Assembly: GCF_014204835.1 (NCBI RefSeq)
Contig: NZ_JACHMD010000001.1
Span: 2,418,001 to 2,482,000, forward strand
DNA: 64,000 bases
DNA from: Microbacterium marinum
Lineage (GTDB): Bacteria; Actinomycetota; Actinomycetes; Actinomycetales; Microbacteriaceae
Direction of reading: 5' to 3'
The notes under the pieces are model-generated. The model had not been told where the DNA came from, did no database searches, and saw only the letters and a list, made by a program, of their open reading frames with translations. Positions 31,958-40,052 of this stretch are shown here, piece by piece (the stretch's first letter is position 1; every line of letters begins with the position of its first letter). A program made the translations under genes and the position numbers.

Positions 31958-32308
31958 TCAGGCCGCAGCGACCTCGTCGTACAGCCCGATGATGTTGCCC
32001 TCCGAGTCGCGGATGTAGACCCAGCGGGAGTCGTCGCCGAGGGGCTGGATCTCACCGAGCTGCTCTCCGCCACGGGCGACCGCCAGCGCGACGGTGTCCT
32101 CTATCCGGTCGACGGTGAAGACGACGGTCGGATGGGGCGTCGCACCGCGGAGGTGGAGATCGCCGTTGATCCCCTCCCCCTCGGGCTGCTCGATCATGCC
32201 CATCTCGTCGCCCCACGGGGAGTACTCGAAGCCGAGGACCTCCCGGTAGAAGCTCTGGGCGCGCGCGATGTCGTCGACCGGGATCTCGAAGTGCTCGACC
32301 TTAGCCAT
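31958..32308 (-). CDS. VOC (glyoxalase/bleomycin-resistance fold) protein
   Basis: The 116-residue single-domain protein shows the VOC pattern: VEHFEIPVDDIARAQSFYRE at the start with His6 as a possible metal ligand, then HPTVVFTVDRIEDTVALA, and the terminal DSEGNIIGLYD. Family members are metal-dependent lyases, dioxygenases or resistance proteins; the substrate cannot be read from sequence. The ATG has GGTGG upstream. It may share a transcript with tyrS. Confidence 0.85.
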   Translation of the reverse strand: MAKVEHFEIPVDDIARAQSFYREVLGFEYSPWGDEMGMIEQPEGEGINGDLHLRGATPHPTVVFTVDRIEDTVALAVARGGEQLGEIQPLGDDSRWVYIRDSEGNIIGLYDEVAAA

Positions 32309-32389
32309 GCGTCCACCGTGGCCGCCACGCCCCGAGTGCGCAAGACCCCGTGCGGACGCGTCGTCGGAGGCCCGTGCCAGACTGACCGC

Positions 32390-32983
32390 ATGGACGCCCT
32401 CTCCGCCGAGCCCTTCCTCGCCGCCGGGCTGTCGATCCTCCTGCTGCTGTGCCTGTGCGGGGTCCTCGTCCTCTCGGTGTTGAGCCTGCGGACACCCCGC
32501 ACCGGCCTGATGACGGCGGCCGCCGGCATCCTCCTCCTCGCGACAGTGGTGTCCGCCGTGTCCCCCGTCGGCGTGCCCGCCGTCATCGCGCTGGTCGTCG
32601 CCCTGCTCGGCATCGCCGTCGCGGTGCTCGGCGGCAACCCCGCCACCCGCGTCGTCCTCACCCTCGCGACGGGGGGTCGCGTGCGGGAGACCGCAGACGG
32701 CGGCATCCTCATCGCGCCGCCCCGCCCCTCCGCCTCGACGGACGCCCTCGAGCCGCTGCTGCGCGGAGGAACGACGATCGGCTACCTCGAGCGCATCGCG
32801 GTCGCGATGACGATCATGGCCGGGTTCCCCGAGGCGATCGCCGTGGTCGTGGCCATCAAGGGCATCGGACGCTTCTCGGAGCTCGCCGCCGCCGAGGCCC
32901 GGGAGCGCTTCATCGTCGGAACGTTCACGAGTCTGGTGTGGGCAGCCCTCGCCGGCGCCCTCGTGCGCCTCGCGATCTGGTGA
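32390..32983 (+). CDS. Small membrane protein of unknown function next to satD
   Basis: The 197-residue protein has two or three N-terminal membrane helices (SILLLLCLCGVLVLSVLSL; GILLLATVVSAV; VIALVVALLGIAVAVLGG), a cytoplasmic middle, and a C-terminal half with GGTTIGYLERIAVAMTIMAG and ERFIVGTFTSLVWAALAGAL. The motifs GYLERI, VVAIKGIGRF and ERFIVGT recur in proteins encoded beside SatD regulators. It is convergent with satD (six-base gap). The function is unknown. Confidence 0.75.
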   Translation: MDALSAEPFLAAGLSILLLLCLCGVLVLSVLSLRTPRTGLMTAAAGILLLATVVSAVSPVGVPAVIALVVALLGIAVAVLGGNPATRVVLTLATGGRVRETADGGILIAPPRPSASTDALEPLLRGGTTIGYLERIAVAMTIMAGFPEAIAVVVAIKGIGRFSELAAAEARERFIVGTFTSLVWAALAGALVRLAIW

Positions 32984-32989
32984 ACGGGC

Positions 32990-33625
32990 TCAGCGTGGCA
33001 TCCGGAGCACTCTGAAGCCCTCGACGACGGCGGCCGCTCCCGCCGAGTTGAGCGCCTGCGAGACAGCGGACTGGGTGATGCCCTCCTGCTCGGCAAGGCT
33101 CGCCTGTGTCGCGCCGAGGCATCTGCCGTAGGCGAGGCGGCGCGTGCGTTCGGTCATGGCCGAGATGAGTTCGTCGCGCGCCCAGGCATAGGCGTTGGCG
33201 AGGGCGATGGATGCCGCGTCGCCCGCCCCCTCAGCTGCGACGACCCAGGTGCGTGCTCGCGGCAGCGCGCGGACCTGCTTCGCGTGGAGCGTGTCGATCG
33301 CTTCGCGCGCCGCCCACCAGCCCGGGCCCTCGGCGATGTCGCCGGCTGCCGAGGGGATCACCCCGATCTCCCCCACACCGATGCCGAAGCGGAGGTCGAC
33401 CTCGTCGGGAAGGCGCAGGCGCAGGAGGGTCACCGCGGCGAGAGCATCGGCGAGGCCGGGGTACACGCCCTGCAGCTCGTCGCCGACGGTCGGCGTGAGG
33501 ACTCGATCGGCGCCGGGCAGGTCGTGGTCGACGCGTGCGACCGCGTCGTCGATGAGCCGCTGTGCTCGCGCACGGTCGGTGAGCTCTCGTGACGCGATGA
33601 TGTCTGCGGTGATGACGACACTCAT
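32990..33625 (-). CDS. SatD-family protein
   Basis: The 211-residue protein begins MSVVITADIIASREL, the usual SatD start, and carries a cyclase-like fold region (LTPTVGDELQGVYP; FGIGVGEIGVIPS). A C-terminal helix-turn-helix follows (AYGRCLGATQASLAEQEGITQSAVSQAL), which suggests DNA binding. SatD was named in Streptococcus as part of an acid-tolerance/secretion locus; its molecular role is not established. A -10-like TATATT lies eight bases before the ATG and no good ribosome site is seen, so a leaderless mRNA is likely. The neighbouring membrane gene is the expected partner. Confidence 0.85.
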   Translation of the reverse strand: MSVVITADIIASRELTDRARAQRLIDDAVARVDHDLPGADRVLTPTVGDELQGVYPGLADALAAVTLLRLRLPDEVDLRFGIGVGEIGVIPSAAGDIAEGPGWWAAREAIDTLHAKQVRALPRARTWVVAAEGAGDAASIALANAYAWARDELISAMTERTRRLAYGRCLGATQASLAEQEGITQSAVSQALNSAGAAAVVEGFRVLRMPR

Positions 33626-33626
33626 G

Positions 33627-33645
33627 TCCACAGAATATAAGTGGA
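33627..33645 (-). promoter_or_regulatory. Candidate satD promoter and operator
   Basis: An inverted repeat TCCAC-N9-GTGGA surrounds the -10-like TATATT just before the satD ATG. The region 33626-33680 is markedly AT-rich compared with its surroundings. Autoregulation through the SatD helix-turn-helix is a guess from position. Confidence 0.3.
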
Positions 33646-33683
33646 TAGCTGATTTCACAAGATCATCAGCGATATCCTGATAT

Positions 33684-34745
33684 TTATCCGAATCGACCGT
33701 TCACATAATCGAAGGTCCGAGCGTCGATCGGCTCGGAGAACATGGCATCCGTGTCTCCGTACTCGACGATGTGGCCCGGCTGACCCTGCGAGGCGAGGAA
33801 GAACGCGCACTGCTGCGAGACGCGCTGTGCCTGCTGCATGTTGTGCGTGACGATCACGATCGTCACCTCGCGTGCGAGCTCGGTCATGGTTTCCTCGATG
33901 ACGCGCGTCGAGGTCGGGTCGAGAGCCGAGCACGGCTCGTCCATGAGGAGGACCCGCGGACGCACCGCGAGCGAACGAGCGATGCACAGTCGCTGCTGCT
34001 GGCCGCCCGACAGCCCGCCGCCCGGAGCCCGAAGGCGATCCTTCAGCTCGTTCCAGAGCCCCGCCTTGGTCAGGCACGTCTCGACGAGGAAGTCCTTCCG
34101 GTCACGGTCGGCGCGGACGCCCGTCAGCGCGAGCCCCGCGAGGACGTTGTCGTAGATCGACATCGCCGGGAACGGGTTGGGCTTCTGGAACACCATCCCG
34201 ATGCGCTTGCGCGCCTCCACCACCGACAGCGAGGTGTCGTAGATGTCGCCGCCGTCGAGGAGCACCTCCCCCGCCAGCGTCGCCGACGGGACGAGCTCGT
34301 GCATCCGGTTGAGGATGCGCAGGAAGGTGGACTTCCCGCAGCCGGATGGCCCGATGAGCGCGGTGACCTGGCCGGCGGGCATCGTCAGCGAGACATCCTG
34401 GAGCACCTGGTGGTCACCGAACCAGGCGGAGATCAGCCGCGCCTCGAGGTCCGACGGCGTCTCCGCGGACGCACCCGCGAACACCGGGCCTGACGGCGCG
34501 GGGGTCGCGGCGACCGGTCCGATACCGGACGAAGCGGCATCCACCCCCGCGATGAGCGGCACGGTGGGAGCGGCGTCGCTCTGCGGGCGCCCGAGGGCGC
34601 GCCCCAGGAACGGCGTCCGCTGCGCGCGTCGCGTACCGACCGCGAACTCGCCCGCAGGGAGAAGCTCGGTGCGGGCATCGGGGGATGCCGCGACTTCGTC
34701 GGCCGCCGCGGGGACCGCGTCGCCGGTATCGGGAGTGAGGGACAT
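33684..34745 (-). CDS. pstB: Phosphate-type ABC transporter ATPase PstB with N-terminal extension
   Basis: The 353-residue protein has a normal PstB core from about residue 99: Walker A GPSGCGKS (132-139), a Q-loop VFQKPNPFP typical of PstB, signature LSGGQQQR, Walker [14 protein letters not shown] and the H-loop THNM. The first 98 residues are Ala/Pro-rich, low in complexity and not part of the ATPase. It stands 12 bases after the sortase-like gene and is separated from pstCAS by six surface-protein genes. No phoU follows. The extension might mediate localisation or interaction, which is inference. Confidence 0.93.
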   Translation of the reverse strand: MSLTPDTGDAVPAAADEVAASPDARTELLPAGEFAVGTRRAQRTPFLGRALGRPQSDAAPTVPLIAGVDAASSGIGPVAATPAPSGPVFAGASAETPSDLEARLISAWFGDHQVLQDVSLTMPAGQVTALIGPSGCGKSTFLRILNRMHELVPSATLAGEVLLDGGDIYDTSLSVVEARKRIGMVFQKPNPFPAMSIYDNVLAGLALTGVRADRDRKDFLVETCLTKAGLWNELKDRLRAPGGGLSGGQQQRLCIARSLAVRPRVLLMDEPCSALDPTSTRVIEETMTELAREVTIVIVTHNMQQAQRVSQQCAFFLASQGQPGHIVEYGDTDAMFSEPIDARTFDYVNGRFG

Positions 34746-34757
34746 GACGTACTCCGG

Positions 34758-35738
34758 TCAGATCAGATTCGGGAGGAGGAGCGCGAGCTGGCCGGCCGTC
34801 AGCAGGCTCGCGAGAAGCAGGACGGGGACGAAGACGATCCAGGCCTTGCGCCACCCGAACCGGCGCATCGCCCAGATGGCGCCGATCTCCGCGGCCAAGA
34901 GGAACTGGAGCGCAAACACCAGGGCCCACACGGTGCGGGTGTCGGTGGCCAGCGCGGCATCCTGCGGCGGAAGTGTCGCGGTGATCGTCTGCCTCGCACC
35001 GCTCGGCATCCCTTCGCCCACCAGGGTCGCATCGACGTACTCGACGCCCGTGGGAGCCAGTGGACCACCGCGCGCCGTCATCAGGATGAGTCGACTCTCG
35101 CCCGCACGCGGATTGGCGGGAGCCGGGTCGCCGGCGTACCGGGTGCCCATCACCTCGAACACGTGCTCGCCCTGGCCGGTGGTGACCGCGAAACGCTCGC
35201 CCGGTGTCAGCTGTCCGATGCCGCCGAAGGGTCCGCCGAAGGCCGTCGCGCGGCCCATCAGGACGCTCACCCCGACCTGTCCGGGAAGGACCGTGTCGCG
35301 TCGGTGGCCCGGTCCACCCACGAGGACCGCCGAAGAGGTGCCCTCGGCGACCGTGGCGGTGAGCCCCATCGCCGGGATGTCGATCACCGCGACCGGATCG
35401 CCGTCGGCCAGCAGGACATCCTCGAAGTCGCCCTCGCTCACCGGCGCCGTACCGGCGGCCAGTTCGGCCTGGAAGGTGTCCGTGCGCTGCTGCTGCGCTG
35501 CGAGGTATCCGATCTGGCCGAATACGAGGACGGAGAGGAGGAACATCGCGACGAGCGCCGACAGCATGAGCAGGATGCCGCGGGCCGTCGCCTGACCGAG
35601 GGTGAGGGGTTCGGGCTCGTCGCTCGGCGGGCGCCGCGGCGGACGAGGCGGGCGCTCGCCGCGGACGCGCCGCGGCCGCATCCGGCGGGCTGCCGGGACG
35701 GCCTCGGGCGCCGCGGGGGCTTCTTCGACGACCGTCAT
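34758..35738 (-). CDS. Sortase-fold membrane protein lacking catalytic residues
   Basis: The 326-residue protein has a Pro/Arg-rich cytoplasmic start, a membrane helix (about 54-78), an extracellular sortase-like domain (about 110-242) and two C-terminal helices (267-290, 298-322). The pattern GGPGHRRDTVLPGQVG, then ATAFGGPFGGIGQLTPGE, VTTGQG and RLILMTA follows class E-type sortases. In those, GHR after the lPGQ-G segment carries the catalytic His and TLTTC the Cys; here the corresponding positions read GRA (Arg163) and MTA (Ala222). No Arg is evident at the position of the usual C-terminal one. It is coupled (ATGA) to the stalk protein gene upstream. It is likely a binding or scaffold protein and not a transpeptidase. 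Confidence 0.7.
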   Translation of the reverse strand: MTVVEEAPAAPEAVPAARRMRPRRVRGERPPRPPRRPPSDEPEPLTLGQATARGILLMLSALVAMFLLSVLVFGQIGYLAAQQQRTDTFQAELAAGTAPVSEGDFEDVLLADGDPVAVIDIPAMGLTATVAEGTSSAVLVGGPGHRRDTVLPGQVGVSVLMGRATAFGGPFGGIGQLTPGERFAVTTGQGEHVFEVMGTRYAGDPAPANPRAGESRLILMTARGGPLAPTGVEYVDATLVGEGMPSGARQTITATLPPQDAALATDTRTVWALVFALQFLLAAEIGAIWAMRRFGWRKAWIVFVPVLLLASLLTAGQLALLLPNLI

Positions 35739-36547
35739 GCCGGGCTGGCCACCGGCTCGAGGGCGGGACGCGTCACCCGCGCCGACAGGCGCTGCAGGAC
35801 GACGGCGAGCGCGACGAGGATCAGCGCGATCACGAGCAGCCACGGGAAGACGAAGACGAGGGTCGCACGGGTGACCGGCGCGGCATCCTGATCATCGATC
35901 TTGTCGGGAGGCGTGATCGTGACCGAACCCGCGACGAAGGGCCACTGCCCGCTGCCCCGCAGCGTCGTCCCCACGACGCGCGACTCGGCGGGCTTCAGGT
36001 CGTCGATCGCGACCTGGGTCGCCGAGATCGGGGCACCCGCGACCGTGGCGATCGAGAAGTCGGCGGTGGCGTCGATCGTCTCGGTCGAGAGGTTGCGCAG
36101 CGTCACCCACAGCTCGGTGGTCCCCTCGAACGGGTTGACCGTCGGCCGCGCCGTCCCACCGACGGCGCTCAGGTAAAGACCGCCGGCGATCAAGACGTCA
36201 TCGGCCGCCGGCTGGGGCGTCGATCCGCCCGTGTCGACGGGGTCGGAGCCGGTGCCTCCCCCACCGCCGGAGCCGCCCGCGGAGCCTCCGGAGGAACTGC
36301 CGCCACTCCCGTTCCCGTCGGAGCCGCCGCCGGACGCCCCACCGCCCGGGTCGGTCGGTGTCGGGGCCGGCGGCGCCGAGCCGATGACCGGGACGGACAT
36401 GTTGTAGTCCGTGCCCCCGGTGGGGACGTCGTCGGCCGCGGCGGCCGGGAGGGCGAGTGCGCCGACGACGGTGAAGGCCACGGCGGTCGCCGTCAGCACG
36501 CGCGCCGCGGTTCGAAGGGCGGTGACTCGGAAAGCGGTGGCACGCAT
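35735..36547 (-). CDS. Stalked surface protein sharing the VNPFEGT domain
   Basis: The 270-residue protein has a signal peptide (cleavage near ALPAAAADD), a Gly/Ser-rich linker of about 45 residues, a beta-rich domain beginning PTVNPFEGTTELWVTLRN and ending SGQWPFVAGSVTI, and a C-terminal membrane helix (VFVFPWLLVIALILVALAVVL) with a short cytoplasmic tail. The same VNPFEGT and GQWxFV motifs occur in the DUF916 protein just upstream, so the two share a domain. The ATG lies one base after that gene's stop. Confidence 0.75.
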   Translation of the reverse strand: MRATAFRVTALRTAARVLTATAVAFTVVGALALPAAAADDVPTGGTDYNMSVPVIGSAPPAPTPTDPGGGASGGGSDGNGSGGSSSGGSAGGSGGGGGTGSDPVDTGGSTPQPAADDVLIAGGLYLSAVGGTARPTVNPFEGTTELWVTLRNLSTETIDATADFSIATVAGAPISATQVAIDDLKPAESRVVGTTLRGSGQWPFVAGSVTITPPDKIDDQDAAPVTRATLVFVFPWLLVIALILVALAVVLQRLSARVTRPALEPVASPA

Positions 36548-36548
36548 C

Positions 36549-37646
36549 TCAGGCACCCTTCCCCGCGCCGACCTCGACGCGCTCGGCGGCCGCTCGCTGC
36601 GCCTCGGCCTGCGTGAACGCCATCCATTCCGCGGCGCGACGGTCGTCGCGACGGCGGCGCCAGCGGCGCACGAGGAGGAAGAGCACCAGCAGGACGAGCA
36701 CACCGACGAGGAGCCAGGGCACCGCCCACATACCGGCCTCGCGGTCGATCTGCGGCGCCGGGGGTGCGAGTTCGGTCGCGCCAGTCTGGTCGCCCCGAGA
36801 GAACAGCGAAGCCTGCGCTGAGACGAATCCCCACTGACCGACGGGGCCCAGGTCGTAGGTGAGCGACCGCGACGCACCCGGCAGGAGCTCGGGGAGGTTC
36901 TCCAGGCGACGCTCGATGAGGTCGGCTCCGAAGAAGCTCTTCACCGAGAGGACGAGCGTCGGTGCGAGAGCGACATTGCCCTCGTTGGTGACCGTGAGGT
37001 TCACGGTCGCGGTTCCCTCGAACGGGTTGACCGACGAGCTGTACGAGCCCGTCATGCCGGCGATCCCGAGAAGCGACTGCAGCTCGCCGGGGACGCGGAC
37101 GTACAGGCGCGTGCCGATCCGCCGATCGATGAGGATCTGATCGGACGGCGTCTGCGCCGAGACGATGAGGCCCGCGGCGTGGTCGCCGGGGGTGGCGTCG
37201 TCGGGAACCGTCACCGCGAATCGCAGCGCACGGGATTGGCCGGGCGCCAGGTCGAACTCCAGCCGGTGGTCGCCGCCCGCGAAGCGGACCCATGAACCGG
37301 CGTCGATCGGCTCGGCCGCGGCGTCGAGGAGGCCGAAGCTGCCGTCCTCGGTGTTGAAGGCGTCGGTGCCGTAGATCACCACGTGCTGGGCGACCGTGCC
37401 GGTGTTGGAGACACGGAAGCAGTCTGAGACCTTCTGGCCGGGGGCGGCGTCGTAGGTGAAGCGCGAGCGGTCATCGAGCTCACCGTCGTCATCGCACGGC
37501 GCGCCAGAGATTGCCTCGTCGTCAGCGGCGTGGGCCGGTGCTGCCGGGACGATCGAGAAGATGCCGGCGACCAGTGTCGCGGCGAGGAGGATGAGCGCGC
37601 CCCGCCGCAGCAGGCGGGCGGGCGCGACCCAGGAAAGCGAGTGCAC
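36549..37646 (-). CDS. DUF916-type (WxL-interacting) surface protein
   Basis: The 365-residue protein has a signal peptide (cleavage near APAHAADD), an N-terminal domain with FTYDAAPGQKVSDCFRVSNT and LAPGQSRALRFAVTVPDDATPGDHAAGLIVS, a second domain starting VNPFEGTATVNLTVTNEG and ending GQWGFVSAQASL, then a C-terminal helix (about 308-330) and a basic tail. This is the arrangement of DUF916 or WxL-interacting proteins, whose first domain binds peptidoglycan in Firmicutes. It begins after its own terminator-separated gap, so it may have its own promoter. Confidence 0.8.
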   Translation of the reverse strand: MHSLSWVAPARLLRRGALILLAATLVAGIFSIVPAAPAHAADDEAISGAPCDDDGELDDRSRFTYDAAPGQKVSDCFRVSNTGTVAQHVVIYGTDAFNTEDGSFGLLDAAAEPIDAGSWVRFAGGDHRLEFDLAPGQSRALRFAVTVPDDATPGDHAAGLIVSAQTPSDQILIDRRIGTRLYVRVPGELQSLLGIAGMTGSYSSSVNPFEGTATVNLTVTNEGNVALAPTLVLSVKSFFGADLIERRLENLPELLPGASRSLTYDLGPVGQWGFVSAQASLFSRGDQTGATELAPPAPQIDREAGMWAVPWLLVGVLVLLVLFLLVRRWRRRRDDRRAAEWMAFTQAEAQRAAAERVEVGAGKGA

Positions 37647-37733
37647 GGACTATCTACTCCAGATCGGGATTACGGAGCGGGTGACGCGGAGTGAACGCGA
37701 GGGGAACGTCTTGCAGAGGAGAGGGTGCGGGGA

Positions 37734-37761
37734 AGGGGCGGCACCGTTCGGCACCGCCCCT
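37734..37761 (-). terminator. Terminator after the WxL-like gene
   Basis: An eight-base-pair stem (AGGGGCGG and CCGCCCCT) with an inner CCG/CGG pairing lies ten bases after the WxL-like stop. It splits the cluster into pstC-to-WxL and DUF916-to-pstB transcripts, possibly with read-through. Confidence 0.6.
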
Positions 37762-37770
37762 CCCGCAGGC

Positions 37771-38862
37771 TCACTTCGAGACGACGGTGACCGTCACCTT
37801 CGAGGTGTACGTGCCTTCGACCGAACCGGCCGGGGCGACGAAGGTGAGGTCTGCGCTCAGCTTCGTCGTTCCGACGCCGGTGCCGGCGGCTGCCGTGGCG
37901 AAGGGCTTCGCCGTCGCCGAGCCCTGGAAGCCGGCCTGCGCCGCGACGCCGGTCGAGGTCGTGCCGTCGGCGACGACCTTCGGCGCGATGGTCAGCGCAT
38001 CGGCGCCGATCTTCTCCGTGCCGCTGGTGCGGGCGAACTCGGTGACGGATGCCGTGGCATCCCAGCCCTTCTTCGAGACCGCACGCTCGTCGATCACATC
38101 GAAGGTCGGGAGGACACCGGTGGCCGTCGACTTGCCGTCGACGAGCTTCGCGCCGGAGAGGGTCGCCTTCGCACCTGCCGGGATCGACAGTTCGAACTTG
38201 CCGTCCACGGGGGGCTCGGGCGCGACGACCGGAGCCTCGACACCGATGTCACCGGGCGATCCGTCGGCCTCCTCGACCACCTTCTTGCACTCCGGCAGGT
38301 CGATCGTCCACGCCGCCGTGCCCGGCGTCAGCGTGACGTGCGCGTAGGCACCGAGGCCGACGAGGGTGACGCCGTTGTTCTTCGTGTACGCGAAGCCGAG
38401 GCTGTACTCGCCACCGGCGACCTTCACGGCGCCGAAGGTCGCCGCGTCGAACCGCTCGAGGCTCGCCGGCGACTGGAGGACCTTCTTGGTGCCCGGCATG
38501 AACGTCCCCGCGTAGACCGACAGCCATTCGCTGATGACGTTCTCCTTGCCGCGCGGCGAGATGAAGATTCGCGGCTCGAAGGCGTCGTCGGGGGCGGCCA
38601 GGTACGGGATCTCGGGGTCGACCGGGTTCGGGGCGCCCACCACACCGTCGTCGTACTTGATAACGGTGCCGGCAGGGATCACCTCACCGGTGTCGAGCGA
38701 GTAGGGGAAGAACGCTTCGGGAAGCCCCGAGGGCGTCCAGCCCGTGGCGCAGACATCTGCCTCGGCGGCAGTGGCTGCGGAAGCGGAGAAGCCGAGGGCG
38801 CCGAGGCCCAGGCCCACCGTCGCGATGGCGGCGATGACCTTCTTGGAGGTCGAGATCTTCAT
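37771..38862 (-). CDS. WxL-like secreted surface protein
   Basis: The 363-residue protein has a signal peptide (MKISTSKKVIAAIATVGLGL, cleavage near TAAEADV) and no membrane anchor. The C-terminal half (from GKFELSIPAGAKATLSGAKL) follows the WxL outline: TFDVIDERAVSKKGWDATASV, where WDA stands for WxL, and the end GTYTSKVTVTVVSK in the place of the proximal WxL motif. The N-terminal half is of unknown type, with two Cys residues that could pair. Such proteins attach non-covalently to the cell wall. The Ala in place of Leu makes the family assignment tentative. Confidence 0.6.
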   Translation of the reverse strand: MKISTSKKVIAAIATVGLGLGALGFSASAATAAEADVCATGWTPSGLPEAFFPYSLDTGEVIPAGTVIKYDDGVVGAPNPVDPEIPYLAAPDDAFEPRIFISPRGKENVISEWLSVYAGTFMPGTKKVLQSPASLERFDAATFGAVKVAGGEYSLGFAYTKNNGVTLVGLGAYAHVTLTPGTAAWTIDLPECKKVVEEADGSPGDIGVEAPVVAPEPPVDGKFELSIPAGAKATLSGAKLVDGKSTATGVLPTFDVIDERAVSKKGWDATASVTEFARTSGTEKIGADALTIAPKVVADGTTSTGVAAQAGFQGSATAKPFATAAAGTGVGTTKLSADLTFVAPAGSVEGTYTSKVTVTVVSK

Positions 38863-38890
38863 GATCGTTGTCAGCTTTCTGAGATGTGGA

Positions 38891-39988
38891 TCAGAGCGTC
38901 GGGTAGGCGTAGATCGGGGCCGTCTGCGACGGAACCATGAATCCGAACTTCTCCTTCACGCGACGGGGGGTCCCCGAGAGCGCTCCGGTGAAGTTGGTGA
39001 GGCTCTGCGTACGCGTGGGGTCCACGAGAGCGGCGAGAGCGGCGTCGTACTTGGCGTCGTTCGGCGTGATGCGAGCACGCTCGACCACGAGGTAGGTGTC
39101 GCGGCCGAAGGTCGAGTTCGCGTAGAACGCGGCGTTCGGGGCCGTGGAGGCGCCGGCCCCCGTGACGGCGGGCGTCCCGGCGATCGGGCTGCCGAGGGAG
39201 ACGCCGGTCGACGCGGCGACGGTGTTGACGCCGGCTGCGCCGGTGACCTGAGCGACCCAGCTCGCGGCCGAGAACGGGATGATCTCACCCGCGGCGAGGA
39301 CGGTGGCGTCGTTCTCCGCCGTTGTGTTGTTCGTGTCGATGCCGGCCTTGAGGGTCGGGTTGCCGATCGCGGTCAGGAAGAACGAGCGCGTGCCCGAGCC
39401 CGACTGCGGCAGACGCGGGTTGACAGCGACGCCGTCGATCGAGGTGAGCGTGCCTTCGTAGATCTGCTTCAGCTGTGCCCCAGTGAGGTTCGCCCAGGCG
39501 GCTGTGCCGCCCTTGTAGATGTACGAGACCGCGTCGCGGCCGAACGGGACGTAGGCGAGCTTGCCATCAGCGCTGACGTTTCCGCCCGGGCTGCTCGACG
39601 AACGCGCGATATCAACTTGGCCGGTGATCGTCTTTCCCTGCCAGGCGTTGCCGGTGATGGACGCGCGGAGCGCGGTCACACCGTTGCCGGACCCGGACGG
39701 ACGAGCGAAGTACGTGCCGCCGGGCTTCGTCTGGATCTGGCTGCCGGCGCCGGTGGACGGGAAGGCGTCGAAGTTTCCGAGACTGAGGCCGCCTGCGGTG
39801 ACGCGGACGTTGGAGCCGGTGACGCCGGTGCCGTTCGTCAGGGCATTGACCGCATCCTGCAGCGTGTCGGAGCCGACGATGGAGTAGCTGTTCGAGACGG
39901 GCTCGGCGTAGGCCGCGCCCGCGGCGAAACCACCGGCCACGAGGACGCCGAGCGCCGTCGTGACGGCGGCGAACCGCTTGAGCTTCAT
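38891..39988 (-). CDS. Secreted PstS-like substrate-binding protein
   Basis: The 365-residue protein has a signal peptide (MKLKRFAAVTTALGVLVAGG, cleavage near AAYAEP) and a type 2 periplasmic-binding fold: NSYSIVGSDTLQDAVNALTN at the start, GQVDIARSSSSPGG, LAYVPFGRDAVSYIY, LTGAQLKQIYEGTLTS and SGSGTRSFF, in the same order as in PstS. No lipobox and no C-terminal helix are present, so it is probably released or held by a partner. The ligand could be phosphate or another oxyanion; this is inferred from the PstS resemblance. Confidence 0.75.
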   Translation of the reverse strand: MKLKRFAAVTTALGVLVAGGFAAGAAYAEPVSNSYSIVGSDTLQDAVNALTNGTGVTGSNVRVTAGGLSLGNFDAFPSTGAGSQIQTKPGGTYFARPSGSGNGVTALRASITGNAWQGKTITGQVDIARSSSSPGGNVSADGKLAYVPFGRDAVSYIYKGGTAAWANLTGAQLKQIYEGTLTSIDGVAVNPRLPQSGSGTRSFFLTAIGNPTLKAGIDTNNTTAENDATVLAAGEIIPFSAASWVAQVTGAAGVNTVAASTGVSLGSPIAGTPAVTGAGASTAPNAAFYANSTFGRDTYLVVERARITPNDAKYDAALAALVDPTRTQSLTNFTGALSGTPRRVKEKFGFMVPSQTAPIYAYPTL

Positions 39989-40052
39989 TGTGTTCTCTTT
40001 CTGGAGGGTTTCAGGCAAGGAAAGGAGGTACTGCGAAGGTGCTACGGGTGAG

